The notes: generated from the sequence alone by a model not told the origin. DNA of 32,498 nt from an uncultured Mitsuokella sp. (GCA_900770895.1 CAAGMF010000240.1:1-32498); one strand, 5' to 3'. Numbered from the stretch's first letter, positions 15,301-22,970 are shown. Translations and numbers: made by a program.

Positions 15301-16003
15301 CGGTGATGAGTACGCAGTCATTGATGGTCGTGTTGCCCTTGTAGCCGAGATCGGTTGCTTTCGTGCCGCTGGTGGCGTCGTAGCCGACATCGATGTAGCC
15401 GTCTTTAGCAGTGTTGGCATAGAGTGTGACAGCTGTCTGCGGGGTGCTGCCGTCGCTGGTGATGTTCGCCGTATTCGTGAGGATGATGTCCTTGCCATCG
15501 AGCATGACGTTCGTGGCCTGCAGCTTGCCCTGGTTGATGATATCTGCCTGGCCGCTGCCGGTCGTCAGCGGGCTTGTGCCGCTCGCGACGAAGGCATCGG
15601 AGTTTATCGTGTCGAGGGCAGCCGTCGAGGCTACGAGGCTGCCGACATTGACCGTGGCGGTCGAGCCGAATATGATGCCGTTCGGATTGATGAGGTAGAT
15701 GGTGCCGGCACCGTTCAGAGCGCCATCGATCTGCGATTTCGTGGCACCGGTCACGAGGTTCAGATAGTTGTTCTTATCGAAATTGACCGTCTCGCCCTTG
15801 GCGATGGAGAACGACTTCCAGTCGATGCGGTTGTTGGCCTGCTGGCCAGTGATGGTCATGACCTTATCGGCCGAGGTGATGGTGGCCGTCGTGCTGCTGC
15901 CGCCCGTCGGCAGGGCCTGAGCCGCCGGCATGAGTCCAATCATGCCGATTGACAGGGCCAGAGCCAGTTTGCGGGCCAGACTCTTGTATTTTATACCCTC
16001 CAT
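12386..16003 (-). CDS. Two-partner secretion exoprotein (TpsA, hemagglutinin-like) with GLUG and MBG-type repeats
   Basis: This 1205-residue secreted protein has a signal peptide to about residue 30 (SIGMIGLMPAAQA). It is followed by a TPS/haemagglutination activity domain (ITGQQANNRIDWKSFSI, then the diagnostic INPNGIIFGSTATVNVGSLV). From about residue 280 come at least seven short GLUG-like units (GGLFTRTNG, GGVVGEATN, GGFIGTMKG, GGIAGYTQN, GGIVGQLYD, GGIAGSIGS, GSVAGYNYG). From about 560 there are MBG-like beta repeats with LTYGD / TYGTAFD / TYGNAFN and VNGDS marks, then a Ser/Thr-rich tail and a His-rich end (GHLLHLNHDALHAYGTN). The TPS domain would be recognised by the TpsB pore encoded 41 bp upstream. 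It is likely a surface adhesin or biofilm protein; no toxin domain was seen. GGAGGC precedes the ATG. Confidence 0.9.
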   Translation of the reverse strand: MEGIKYKSLARKLALALSIGMIGLMPAAQALPTGGSSTTATITSADKVMTITGQQANNRIDWKSFSIAKGETVNFDKNNYLNLVTGATKSQIDGALNGAGTIYLINPNGIIFGSTATVNVGSLVASTAALDTINSDAFVASGTSPLTTGSGQADIINQGKLQATNVMLDGKDIILTNTANITSDGSTPQTAVTLYANTAKDGYIDVGYDATSGTKATDLGYKGNTTINDCVLITDLAGLNAMKDGENYILGADIDASSGYTPKQGNNKTGDIFDGAGFTISGITVNQSGTQYTGGLFTRTNGDYIRNVTLNNLTVAGGKVTGGVVGEATNTTISNVKITGTSSVTGTGQNVGGFIGTMKGGSVTDSYNLAAVTGTNYVGGIAGYTQNSAKITNVYNGGNITGSNSGKAQGIGGIVGQLYDNSTVTDALNSGTITTDNKNAGGIAGSIGSKSTSDTSTASYVLNLGKVVSTGGNQMGSVAGYNYGTIDHAYSIQTGDTGDTGSMTFYAITCNNGTYGKVTNSAYYADTGSWYNGVTSGITKLSSSDIYSASTYADLLKDSNWVIYDGLSTPLLKTFLTTADAPTVTKTYNGSEQSVSASDYSSYTSNSKILYNSNASLSGKHAGTYTTDDTVLYSTDPLGYYFVGTPTLTINKAEMKLNVANATLTYGDSTATYTDSDGNTYTTDATSNTTVKDSSGNTVDAAGILYTADTSSLKGSDTLESIQDDSHKLSVKITNGAISSESGRTTNDAGTYKITASDNGSTLQDYYVTTGNAGTATVNKAKATVLLHDINTTYGTAFDYGNAVTVTGAVNGDSESDVVSGVTFTNAGDLTLDGNTSDGKLTNNVGTYDLSANFNTAKNYDITVQGDNGTTAKATVSKATLNLDNLNFNLADQTYGNAFNESNYAISTNDGSAALVNGDSLSDFDVTYTNAAVGTNGRNTQDIGTYDTSATLKTAEFSNYDIVSDGSTVTGDTATVNGKVTVTPAVLTLTADSTSAENGWATSTSYSSSAHLNDLTASTPYSGKVTGWVNGDSDDNLSGHTVAWTATDSSGLTTNGQTSITGSIDGSTSTFSNYTLQQAASNSTALTITPATTASRTDTPVVNSSVTVISSDSNTTSGESTASQAVKAVTVNTASPLAAVTGTKMLTIQQAPMKDNGTISVTPAAKATNSSKSSKSKADSKTDTDNQEGHLLHLNHDALHAYGTN

Positions 16004-16044
16004 GTTATTGCCTCCTATTACTGCAATCTATGCTTTCCTATGGA

Positions 16045-17673
16045 TTACCAGATCTTACCGGCGATGAACCACATGCGCTGGCTGCTGCGGGCATCGTTCG
16101 AGAGGTTGTCGCCGAGGCCGATGCGACGCGCATAGTCGAACCGGTAGAAATAGTCGTCCGGACGGGTGTAGGTCAGGCCGAGACCCCAGCCGCGCAACGT
16201 TGTGTCGAGGCCGGCGGATTTCTGGAATACGACATGGCCGCCATCGTAGTAGGTGCTGAGCGTGAGGCCCGGCGCATTCGTATGGTAGCGCAGCTCGCCG
16301 GTGTACTGATAGCCCTTGTCGCCGGTTGCCTCGCCCTGGCCATAGGCACGGACACCGTTCGCACCGCCGAGGTAGAACTGCTCGGAGCTGTCGAGGTCCT
16401 TGCTTGCGAGCTGGGCCTGTCCCTTGAGCAACAGATCCCAATGCTTGTCAAAGGCCTGGACGCTTTCGATGTTGAAGAGGCCCTTCGTGAACTGGCCCGC
16501 GGCATATTCGCCGTAGTCCTTGGCATCCTGCGATACCGTGTCCATGTTGCCGTAGACGGTTGATATCTCGTAGTCGGTGTAGTTCTTGCCGTTCCGGAAC
16601 TGTTCCTCGAAGCCGATGTGACCCGAGTAGCTGCGGCGCTTCGTATCGTAGTTGAACTTGCGCAGCTCGTCCTTCAGGCGATGGTAGTCGGCACCGAACT
16701 TGAAATACTGGCTGTGATTCGTCGTGCGCAACAGCGGGGTGTTCGCATAGATGCCGACATTCTCCGAGCGGCCCTGCGCGTCGTAGAGATTCTTGAAATT
16801 CTGGCCGAGCTCGTAGTTCGAGCGGCTGACGGTGACGCCGAGCGTCGTGGCATAGCGGCCATAGGGCAGCTCGAATGTGCCGCCGAAGTTGTGCAGGTGG
16901 TCGTTCGAGGTCATGCCGAATACCGATATGTGCTCGCCGTGATGGTCGGCGTCATAGACATCATCGAGTATGCCATAGCGGTAGCGACCCGCAGCCTTCG
17001 TGCCGTAGTTCTCAGCGTAGAGGATGACGCGCTCGTTTTTCGCATCACCGAGCTGGATGGTGAGGTCGGAGGTGCCGATCTCGCTGCCGGGGCTCAGCGT
17101 GCCCGTGGCTGTCAGGGCACCGAGGTCATTCAGGCGGTAGAGTACGCTCTCGAGGCCGTTCGTCGTGATGGAGCCGCCGGTCTTGAGCGGGCTCGTGATG
17201 GTCTTGACAACGGAGTCGAGCAGCTTCGATTTGTTGTTGATATATATGTTGCCATATTTGCCGGGCAGGACATCGATCTCGAGGACGCCGCCGACGGCAC
17301 GCTGCTCCGGCGCATAGGCGGCTGCTGCCGGATAGCCATGCGTGCGCAGGTATTTCGTAATCGACTGCGTCATAGCATTGAGGTCGGTCATCGTTATGTC
17401 ACGGCCGACATATTTGCTCGTTATTTTTTCCAGTGCCGACTGGCTGGCATGCAACTTCGTCTTCACATTGACTTTGGTGAGCTTGAAATGGGCAGCACCG
17501 GTCTGCTCATCGACGTTCTGCTGATTGACGGTGATGTCGACCTTCTTCTCGGTCGTGGTGGCCTTGTTCAGACGGCCGGGATCATTCGACATCGAGCTGG
17601 CCGCCAGCGCGGTGCTGCCGATCGATGATAGCGCCAGCGCGATGGCCAAGGCTTTCTTCTGATACTCCTTCAT
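16045..17673 (-). CDS. Two-partner secretion outer-membrane transporter (TpsB, ShlB/FhaC family)
   Basis: This 542-residue outer-membrane protein has a signal peptide (KALAIALALSSIGSTALA), a periplasmic POTRA-type region at about residues 65-150 (ALEKITSKYVGRDITMTDL, then ITKYLRTHGYPAAAAYAPEQ and LEIDVLPGKYGNIYINN), and a 16-stranded type barrel. Barrel motifs are FYLGGANGVRAYGQGE (the VRGY-like motif 3) and FYRFDYARRIG (the FxxD motif 4). The protein ends in an aromatic residue (AGKIW), as expected for BAM-dependent insertion. It exports the TpsA protein encoded directly downstream, 41 bp away. Its presence supports a diderm host. An extended -10 promoter lies at complement 17803-17811. Confidence 0.93.
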   Translation of the reverse strand: MKEYQKKALAIALALSSIGSTALAASSMSNDPGRLNKATTTEKKVDITVNQQNVDEQTGAAHFKLTKVNVKTKLHASQSALEKITSKYVGRDITMTDLNAMTQSITKYLRTHGYPAAAAYAPEQRAVGGVLEIDVLPGKYGNIYINNKSKLLDSVVKTITSPLKTGGSITTNGLESVLYRLNDLGALTATGTLSPGSEIGTSDLTIQLGDAKNERVILYAENYGTKAAGRYRYGILDDVYDADHHGEHISVFGMTSNDHLHNFGGTFELPYGRYATTLGVTVSRSNYELGQNFKNLYDAQGRSENVGIYANTPLLRTTNHSQYFKFGADYHRLKDELRKFNYDTKRRSYSGHIGFEEQFRNGKNYTDYEISTVYGNMDTVSQDAKDYGEYAAGQFTKGLFNIESVQAFDKHWDLLLKGQAQLASKDLDSSEQFYLGGANGVRAYGQGEATGDKGYQYTGELRYHTNAPGLTLSTYYDGGHVVFQKSAGLDTTLRGWGLGLTYTRPDDYFYRFDYARRIGLGDNLSNDARSSQRMWFIAGKIW

Positions 17674-17785
17674 GATAAACCCCTTTCGTTCCCTGAGCCT
17701 GATTTAGTTGCCGTTGCCAAATGAAAGCGGTGCCAAAACAGGCCCGAGATATACCAGGGCCTGACGGGACTATTTGACTTGGAGT

Positions 17786-17799
17786 TATTGTTTGGTAGC
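17786..17799 (+). repeat. 14-bp direct repeat, first copy
   Basis: TATTGTTTGGTAGC occurs here and again at 18107-18120 in the same orientation. This copy lies at the expected transcription start of tpsB, next to its -10 element, so it could be a regulator site or part of the tpsB leader. Confidence 0.5.
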
Positions 17800-17802
17800 T
17801 TT

Positions 17803-17811
17803 ATTATATCA
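17803..17811 (-). promoter_or_regulatory. Extended -10 promoter of the tpsB-tpsA operon
   Basis: On the minus strand the sequence is TGATATAAT, a perfect TATAAT with the TGN extension. No good -35 box was found 17 bp upstream, which fits extended -10 promoters. It lies 130 bp before the tpsB ATG. Confidence 0.6.
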
Positions 17812-17930
17812 TCGTATTTGTTCTCTTTTGTATAGAAATATTATACGGAAACCTATAATATTTTTAGTTTCTTAAGCCGGAGACGAAAAGGAGAATTTTC
17901 TTTTGAGGCTTAAAAGCCTTGCCTGGCGTG

Positions 17931-17965
17931 GTGTACCGGTACACAAGCTTTGTAAACCGGTAAGC
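17931..17965. promoter_or_regulatory. Pair of operator-like palindromes
   Basis: GTGTACCGGTACAC (17931-17944) is a perfect 14-bp palindrome. A degenerate copy, GTAAACCGGTAAGC, starts at 17952. Their CCGG centres are 21 bp apart, two helical turns, which is the layout expected for cooperative binding of two dimers. The pair sits between the divergent promoters of tpsB and the porin gene. Confidence 0.5.
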
Positions 17966-18032
17966 GGACTGTGCTAAATATTTTACTGTATACACCTAAA
18001 TATTTTCGCTACGCATGATAAGGACTGCGAGG

Positions 18033-18038
18033 TATAAT
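18033..18038 (+). promoter_or_regulatory. Candidate -10 box for the SLH-porin gene
   Basis: A perfect TATAAT lies 137 bp before the porin GTG. No convincing -35 hexamer stands 16-18 bp upstream, so an activator may be needed. The implied leader is long and includes the second TATTGTTTGGTAGC copy. Confidence 0.45.
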
Positions 18039-18106
18039 GAAATTGTAAGAGCATACAGTAATAAAAAACTGTATCAATCAAAAAGCCCGGCGGAGGCAGA
18101 CTGAGG

Positions 18107-18120
18107 TATTGTTTGGTAGC
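18107..18120 (+). repeat. 14-bp direct repeat, second copy
   Basis: This is an identical copy of TATTGTTTGGTAGC at 17786-17799, 321 bp away in the same orientation. Here it lies within the likely leader of the porin gene. Confidence 0.5.
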
Positions 18121-18175
18121 AGTTACTTTCAGTATGGGTTTTAAAAAAAGTAGGATATAGAGAGAGGGCAATACT

Positions 18176-19918
18176 GTGACTAACAAGAAGATTCTGCTGG
18201 GGCTGGCATGCCTGGCAGCCGTCAATCTGGGCGGCACCCATGCCTACGCTGCCGCTGACCCCTTTGCCGCCGTGCCGGTCGAGAGCGGTCTTTACGAGGA
18301 TGTAGCCGCACTCGTGCACGATGGCTTGATTTATGGTTTCACGGACAGCACGTTCGACGCGACACATCCGCTGAGCCGCTATGAGATGGCGATATTCACA
18401 GGTAAGGCCATGAGCGCCTACCAGAAAGCATCGCCGGCCGATAAGGCGCGCATCAACAAGCTCGCGAGCCAGTTCCACGATGAGCTCGTGGGCATGGGCG
18501 CGAAGTTCCCCTCGGGAGCGATGGGCGGTGCGTCCTCATCGAATAAGAAGAAAAATACGAAGAGGAATGGCAACGGCAGCTCGGGCGGCAGCTCGAGCCG
18601 GGGCGGCTTTGGCAATGTGCAGATCAGCGGCCACGTCGAGCACCTGTTCAATGCAGAGCACAAGACATATGTGAATGTGCACAACAAGCCCAACCGCTAC
18701 TCCAATTCGACTACGGACCATAAGAATAATGATATAGAGATGTTCCTGAATATGACGGCCAATCTCGGCGGCGGCTGGAAAGGCAATATGAGCTTCTTCG
18801 CTGCCCGCGACCGCGTCGGCGACTGGCGCTCGAACGAGAACACGACTGGTCAGTTCGACCTGTCGCGCGTCTGGGTGCAGGGGCCGATCAACAAGCGTCA
18901 GAACCTCGAGCTCGGCCGCATGAAGAGCTCGACGTTCAAGAGCATCGTCATGGGCGAGTACTGGACCGGTGCCCGTCTGCGGCAGAAGATCAACCGGAAA
19001 CTCACGCTCGCTTTCTCCGCTGGTAAACCGGATATGTCAACTTCGGTACGTCGGTATAAATATGCGAAATATGATGAGTCGGCATATGTGATTGATCCTA
19101 CGGATACAACGGCTTACGCAAACTATGCAAAGCTGGAGAATGTAACTGTATATGATAAGAAAACAGGAGAGACAACAACCGGTCATACAGTATATGTAAA
19201 TACGGCATATGGTGGGCAGACGGAGTATCCATCTACTAATGCTGATGGCGGAGTTCTGCAGATGTCGTATAGTAATGCAGATGCCAAAACTACTATATCT
19301 AACAATGCAGATACGTTTGTAACTCTAGGCAGCGATGCACATTATCACCTATACATACCTATAGCTAGAGAAGACTACAAAGGTGCTCGTAGCGTAGCTG
19401 ATACCTATATCAATCCGGCCAATGTCGGTATCTCCTTTGAGTCGGTCGAGGCCGACTATCGCTTGAACAACAAGTGGCGGTTCAATGCCGGCTACTGGAA
19501 TACGCATGCGCCGAAGGTCGGCTACGATGGCACGCATCTCTGGGAGGGTATGATCTCGTATGATCCCTGCCGCAAATGGTCGTTCACGGCGAACTTTGCA
19601 AAATCGGACCGCTCCGAGCAGAATGTCGCGCAGATCTTCAAGGTCCAGTACGGCCGCTACAGCGCGTCCCAGGCGCACAGTTGGGCGACCTGGGTCTATC
19701 TCGGCCGCAGCGGCCGCCAGTCGTATATAAAGAACGGCTACGATATCAAGGACGATACTTACGGCGGCAAGGGACTCGAGTACTACTTCGTCTATGTGCC
19801 GCGCAAGAATGTCACGGCGACGTTCCGCTATCTCTGCCATCGTCCGCTGCAGCCGGATACGGCTAATCATGATTTCTTCCAGTCCGAGTATCGTGGTGAG
19901 CTCGACTGGTTCTTCTGA
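18176..19918 (+). CDS. SLH-domain outer-membrane porin (OmpM-like)
   Basis: This 580-residue protein starts at GTG with GAGAGAGGG upstream. A signal peptide ends at about residue 26 (THAYAA). An SLH domain follows (VPVESGLYEDVAALVHDGLIYGF to LSRYEMAIFTGKAM), which in Negativicutes holds the outer membrane to modified peptidoglycan. Next come a short helical stretch (PADKARINKLASQFHDELV), a Lys/Asn/Ser/Gly linker (residues about 118-145), and a beta-barrel with alternating aromatic strands that ends in WFF, as porins do. Residues about 285-410 are encoded by a low-GC segment (see separate entry). The downstream pectin enzymes on the same strand suggest uptake of oligogalacturonides, but general porin function is as likely. 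Confidence 0.9.
   Translation: MTNKKILLGLACLAAVNLGGTHAYAAADPFAAVPVESGLYEDVAALVHDGLIYGFTDSTFDATHPLSRYEMAIFTGKAMSAYQKASPADKARINKLASQFHDELVGMGAKFPSGAMGGASSSNKKKNTKRNGNGSSGGSSSRGGFGNVQISGHVEHLFNAEHKTYVNVHNKPNRYSNSTTDHKNNDIEMFLNMTANLGGGWKGNMSFFAARDRVGDWRSNENTTGQFDLSRVWVQGPINKRQNLELGRMKSSTFKSIVMGEYWTGARLRQKINRKLTLAFSAGKPDMSTSVRRYKYAKYDESAYVIDPTDTTAYANYAKLENVTVYDKKTGETTTGHTVYVNTAYGGQTEYPSTNADGGVLQMSYSNADAKTTISNNADTFVTLGSDAHYHLYIPIAREDYKGARSVADTYINPANVGISFESVEADYRLNNKWRFNAGYWNTHAPKVGYDGTHLWEGMISYDPCRKWSFTANFAKSDRSEQNVAQIFKVQYGRYSASQAHSWATWVYLGRSGRQSYIKNGYDIKDDTYGGKGLEYYFVYVPRKNVTATFRYLCHRPLQPDTANHDFFQSEYRGELDWFF
19030..19405 (+). other. Low-GC mosaic segment inside the porin gene
   Basis: Within the barrel region the base composition and codon use change sharply. 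Counting 19081-19380 gives about 41% G+C (123 of 300) against about 58% in the flank at 18901-18960. Codons rare elsewhere in the window (ATA, AGA, CTA, ACA, GTA) become frequent. The reading frame is kept. It encodes a Tyr/Thr/Asn-rich stretch, most likely one or two long surface loops replaced by recombination. Boundaries are approximate. Confidence 0.7.
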
Positions 19919-19920
19919 GA

Positions 19921-19953
19921 AATGTGAGCGCATTCCGTTCAATGTAGTATAAT
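19921..19953 (+). promoter_or_regulatory. Candidate promoter and LacI-type operator before the pectinesterase gene
   Basis: TATAAT (19948-19953) lies 22 bp before the pectinesterase ATG. The near-palindrome AATGTGAGCGCATT (19921-19934) is just upstream, over the expected -35 position, and resembles a LacI/GalR-family half-site. No consensus -35 box is present. The leader would be short, with AGGAGG at 19962. Confidence 0.4.
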
Positions 19954-19975
19954 ATGGGTACAGGAGGATAGCTGT

Positions 19976-21148
19976 ATGAAGTGCAGGAATCTATGTGCGC
20001 TCGTGACGGCCGGCGTGCTGCTCACGGGCGGGGGCTGGCTGCCGGCTGACATGATGACTTTCACGCCGATGCCGGCGGCGACGGCCTATGCGGCCGTGCC
20101 GCTGAAGCATGTCTATCAGGGTACGACGGAGCTGAAAATCGATGCCATCGTGAATCAGTCGGCGACGCAGGTCGGTACGGATGCCGAGGGACATATCGTC
20201 TCGCCGACCATCCAGGGCGCGCTTGATGCGATTAAGGCGAAGCATGTCGATCAGGCGACCATCGTGGTCATGCCGGGCACGTATCGTGAAAAGCTCGTGA
20301 TCCGGCAGCCGAACCTCACGCTCGTCGGCGTGACGGGGCCGGAGTACACGACGATCGTCTGGGACGATGCCGAGGGCACGGCCGTGCGCCCCGATGACAA
20401 GGAGGCCCCGTCCGGTCGCAAACTCTATGGCATGTCTGGCTGCGCATCTATCCAGATAAAGGATCAGGCGCTGAATTTCCAGGCGGCCAATATCACGTTC
20501 TCGAATGACTTCGTTCCCGAGGATCATCCGGAGATGAAGAGCCGCCAGGCGCTGGCCATGAAGAATTCGTCTGATGGCTCGAGCTTCTGGAACTGCCGGT
20601 TCCTCGGGCGTCAGGATACATTGCTGACGGCCGAGGGGCGCCAGTATTTCAAGAACTGCTATGTCGAGGGCGATGTGGATTTCATATTCGGCGGCGCGGA
20701 TGCGGTATTCGAGGACTGCGAGATCATGATGCTCGGCATCCGCGAGGGTGATGTGAAGGGCTTCTATACGGCTCCGTCGACGCTCGCGAAGGACAAGGGC
20801 ATGCTGTTCTATCACTGCCATCTCGGCGCGACGTATCAGCCGGGCGAGGCGGAGTGCTACCTCGGCCGTCCGTGGCATCCATCCTCGGCGAAGGGGAACG
20901 TGAGCTGTGCGGCCGTGTTCCGCGAGTGCCAGATCGATGATGTGCTGGCCGAGGATGGCTGGAGCCCGATGGCGAACAAGTCGGGTGTGGCCGATCCGTC
21001 GAAGGAGCGCATGTTCGAATACAAGAATACCGGTGACGGCGCGAAGGTCAACAAGGCCCGCCGCCAGCTATCGGATGCCGATGCGGCGAACTATACAGTA
21101 GCGAAATACCTCGATGGCTGGACGCCTGAGGAAGTTTCCTATAAATGA
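19976..21148 (+). CDS. Secreted pectin methylesterase (carbohydrate esterase family 8)
   Basis: This 390-residue enzyme removes methyl groups from pectin, giving pectate and methanol. A signal peptide is followed by the right-handed beta-helix of CE8. Catalytic residues are visible: Asp214 in GRQDTLL (acid/base), Asp235 in VDFIFGGADAVF (nucleophile) and Arg298 in YLGRPWHP; the 21-residue spacing between the two Asp matches known enzymes. The N-terminal segment (LCALVTAGVLLTGGGWLPADM, then MPAATAYAA) fits Sec export with cleavage near AYA-A; no lipobox was seen. AGGAGG precedes the ATG. It is followed 24 bp later by the exo-polygalacturonase gene, which acts on its product, so the two form an operon-like pair. 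Confidence 0.93.
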   Translation: MKCRNLCALVTAGVLLTGGGWLPADMMTFTPMPAATAYAAVPLKHVYQGTTELKIDAIVNQSATQVGTDAEGHIVSPTIQGALDAIKAKHVDQATIVVMPGTYREKLVIRQPNLTLVGVTGPEYTTIVWDDAEGTAVRPDDKEAPSGRKLYGMSGCASIQIKDQALNFQAANITFSNDFVPEDHPEMKSRQALAMKNSSDGSSFWNCRFLGRQDTLLTAEGRQYFKNCYVEGDVDFIFGGADAVFEDCEIMMLGIREGDVKGFYTAPSTLAKDKGMLFYHCHLGATYQPGEAECYLGRPWHPSSAKGNVSCAAVFRECQIDDVLAEDGWSPMANKSGVADPSKERMFEYKNTGDGAKVNKARRQLSDADAANYTVAKYLDGWTPEEVSYK

Positions 21149-21172
21149 TGGTAGTATGATGGGGGTAATACG

Positions 21173-22840
21173 ATGAAGCGGAAAAAATTGCTCAGCGCAC
21201 TGATCGCTGCCAGCTGCTGCCTGGCATTTGCCAGCGGTGGCTGTCTGGAGGCGGCTCCGGCCGCACCGCAGGGCGTGCGGATCCCCGCTGCGGCGACGGA
21301 CAGCACGAGCACGTTGCTCGTCTGGCAGCGTCCGGCGGATAACGATACGGCGGTGGCCTATAATGTCTACGCCAACGGCCAGTTCATCGGCAGCACGAAG
21401 AACGGCCTCGCGACGAAGGCAGGGGCGGCAAAGTCCGAATTCCAGTCCGCAAATGAGTCGCTCTGCGGCAATCTGCTCATCGACCACAACTACAAGGTCA
21501 CCGGTCTGAAGCCGGCGACGAGCTACACGTTCACAGTCCGCGCCATCGATAAGTCAGGCGCGGAGTCGCCCGACAGTGCGGCTGTCGTGCAGGCAACGAC
21601 GGCTGCACCGCAGGTCCTGAAGGTGACCGACTACGGCGCGAAGGGCGATGGTACGACACTGAATACGGCGGCCATCCAGAAGGCCATCGATGCGACGCCG
21701 GCCGGCGGCGTGCTCGAGGTACCGGCCGGGACCTTCGTATCCGGCTCGCTCTATCTGAAGAGCGATATGACGCTCCAGCTCGACAAGGGCGCGGTGCTGC
21801 TCGAGTCGGCGAATGCCGGCGATATCGAGCTGGGACAGCCTCGCTACAAGGGCCTGATCAATGTCAAGGGCAACCTGCAGAACCTGCGCATCGTGGGCGA
21901 GGGTGCTATCGATGGCAACGGCTGGAAGATGAGCGATGACGCTTCGTATTATCTCAAGGCAAAGAATATCGAAAACAAGGGCCGTCGCAATGATATGCAT
22001 GTGCTGAACATCGGTATCGGTGCGGCGGCGCAGACGCAGGCCTCGCTCGACCGCGGGCTCGCCTTCAAGGCGGCGTACAATACCCGCTCGACGACGGTCA
22101 TGCTGAAGAATGTAACGAATCTCTATCTGGACGGCGTGACGCTGCGCAATCCGGCCATGCACATGCTGTCGGTCGATGCCTCGCAGAATGTGACACTCAA
22201 CGATGTCGATGTGTTCACGTATAATGCGAACAACGGCGATGGTATCGACTTCGATGGCAATAACCTCATCATCGTGAATTCGGTGTTCGATACCGGCGAT
22301 GATGCGATTAACTTCTCGGCCGGCATGGGCGCCGCAGCCGCCAAGAATCCGCCAGTCAGCGATATCTGGCTGTTCAACAACTATATCAAGCACGGCCATG
22401 GCGGCATCGTCCTCGGCAGCCACACGGGCTCCTGGATCCAGAACCTCGTGGGCGAGGATAACATATTCGACGGCACGGAGATCTCCCTGCGCTGCAAGAC
22501 CGGCCAGGGTGTCGGCGGTGGCGGCCGGAATGTGACGTTCCGCCACAGTGTCGCGAAGAATATGAAGCGCCAGGGCATCATATTCACGACGGCTTACACG
22601 GATGTGAATGCTGTCGGTACGTTCGAGGCGGCAGCTCCGGGCCAGTTCCACGATGTCCTCGTCGAGGATGTGAATATCGATGGCACGGGGAAAGCTGCCA
22701 TCGAGATCAATGGTGTACCGGAAATGAAGCATAAGGATATCACGTTCCGCAATGTGCACTTCACCCGCACGCACGAGAACAAGCTCGACAACTACGAGAA
22801 TGTGAAGTTCGAGAATGTGACGTACGACTACGCGGAGTAA
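21173..22840 (+). CDS. pehX: Exo-poly-alpha-galacturonosidase (GH28, PehX-like) with fibronectin type III domain
   Basis: This 555-residue exported enzyme has a signal segment (LLSALIAASCCLAFASGGC), a fibronectin III domain at about residues 30-145 (PQGVRIPAAATDSTSTLLVW to YKVTGLKPATSYTFTVRAID), and a GH28 beta-helix starting at VTDYGAKGDGTTLNTAAIQKAI. GH28 catalytic blocks are NGDGIDFDGN (Asp356), TGDDAINFSAG (Asp376/377), GHGGIVLGSHTG (His409) and RCK (440-442). The DGIDFDG and GSHTGSWIQN pattern and the FN3 domain are those of exo-acting PehX, which releases digalacturonate from the non-reducing end, rather than endo-enzymes. The usual Cys after GDD is Ala. The cysteine at residue 24 is not in a good lipobox. 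GGGGG precedes the ATG at 8 bp. Confidence 0.88.
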   Translation: MKRKKLLSALIAASCCLAFASGGCLEAAPAAPQGVRIPAAATDSTSTLLVWQRPADNDTAVAYNVYANGQFIGSTKNGLATKAGAAKSEFQSANESLCGNLLIDHNYKVTGLKPATSYTFTVRAIDKSGAESPDSAAVVQATTAAPQVLKVTDYGAKGDGTTLNTAAIQKAIDATPAGGVLEVPAGTFVSGSLYLKSDMTLQLDKGAVLLESANAGDIELGQPRYKGLINVKGNLQNLRIVGEGAIDGNGWKMSDDASYYLKAKNIENKGRRNDMHVLNIGIGAAAQTQASLDRGLAFKAAYNTRSTTVMLKNVTNLYLDGVTLRNPAMHMLSVDASQNVTLNDVDVFTYNANNGDGIDFDGNNLIIVNSVFDTGDDAINFSAGMGAAAAKNPPVSDIWLFNNYIKHGHGGIVLGSHTGSWIQNLVGEDNIFDGTEISLRCKTGQGVGGGGRNVTFRHSVAKNMKRQGIIFTTAYTDVNAVGTFEAAAPGQFHDVLVEDVNIDGTGKAAIEINGVPEMKHKDITFRNVHFTRTHENKLDNYENVKFENVTYDYAE

Positions 22841-22906
22841 GACAGCTATTTTTGCATTCGAATCCGACTCCGGATGCTGGAATAGATAAAACCCATCTCT
22901 CTATGT

Positions 22907-22934
22907 GGCCCTGCCGGCTCTCAACGGCAGGGCC
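22907..22934 (+). terminator. Terminator-like hairpin after the pectin genes
   Basis: A perfect 10-bp GC stem, GGCCCTGCCG/CGGCAGGGCC, with an 8-nt loop lies 67 bp after the exo-polygalacturonase stop. No T run follows directly, so termination may be partial. Confidence 0.6.
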
Positions 22935-22970
22935 CTATGCATGTCTGGATGATATTTTTCGTATTTTCTA

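Larger units (their letters stand above)
17674..18175. other. AT-rich regulatory region between the divergent tpsB and porin genes
   Basis: This stretch of 502 bp without a gene is clearly lower in GC than its surroundings. It holds a minus-strand extended -10 element (17803-17811), two copies of a 14-bp direct repeat (17786-17799 and 18107-18120), two CCGG-centred operator-like sites 21 bp apart (17931-17965) and a plus-strand TATAAT (18033-18038). The short open frames in it are not convincing genes. Confidence 0.6.

Noticed and set aside
17983..18237. An 84-residue minus-strand open frame in the tpsB/porin control region
   Set aside because: It runs through promoter-like AT-rich DNA and into the porin signal-peptide region, and has no recognisable family or ribosome site.
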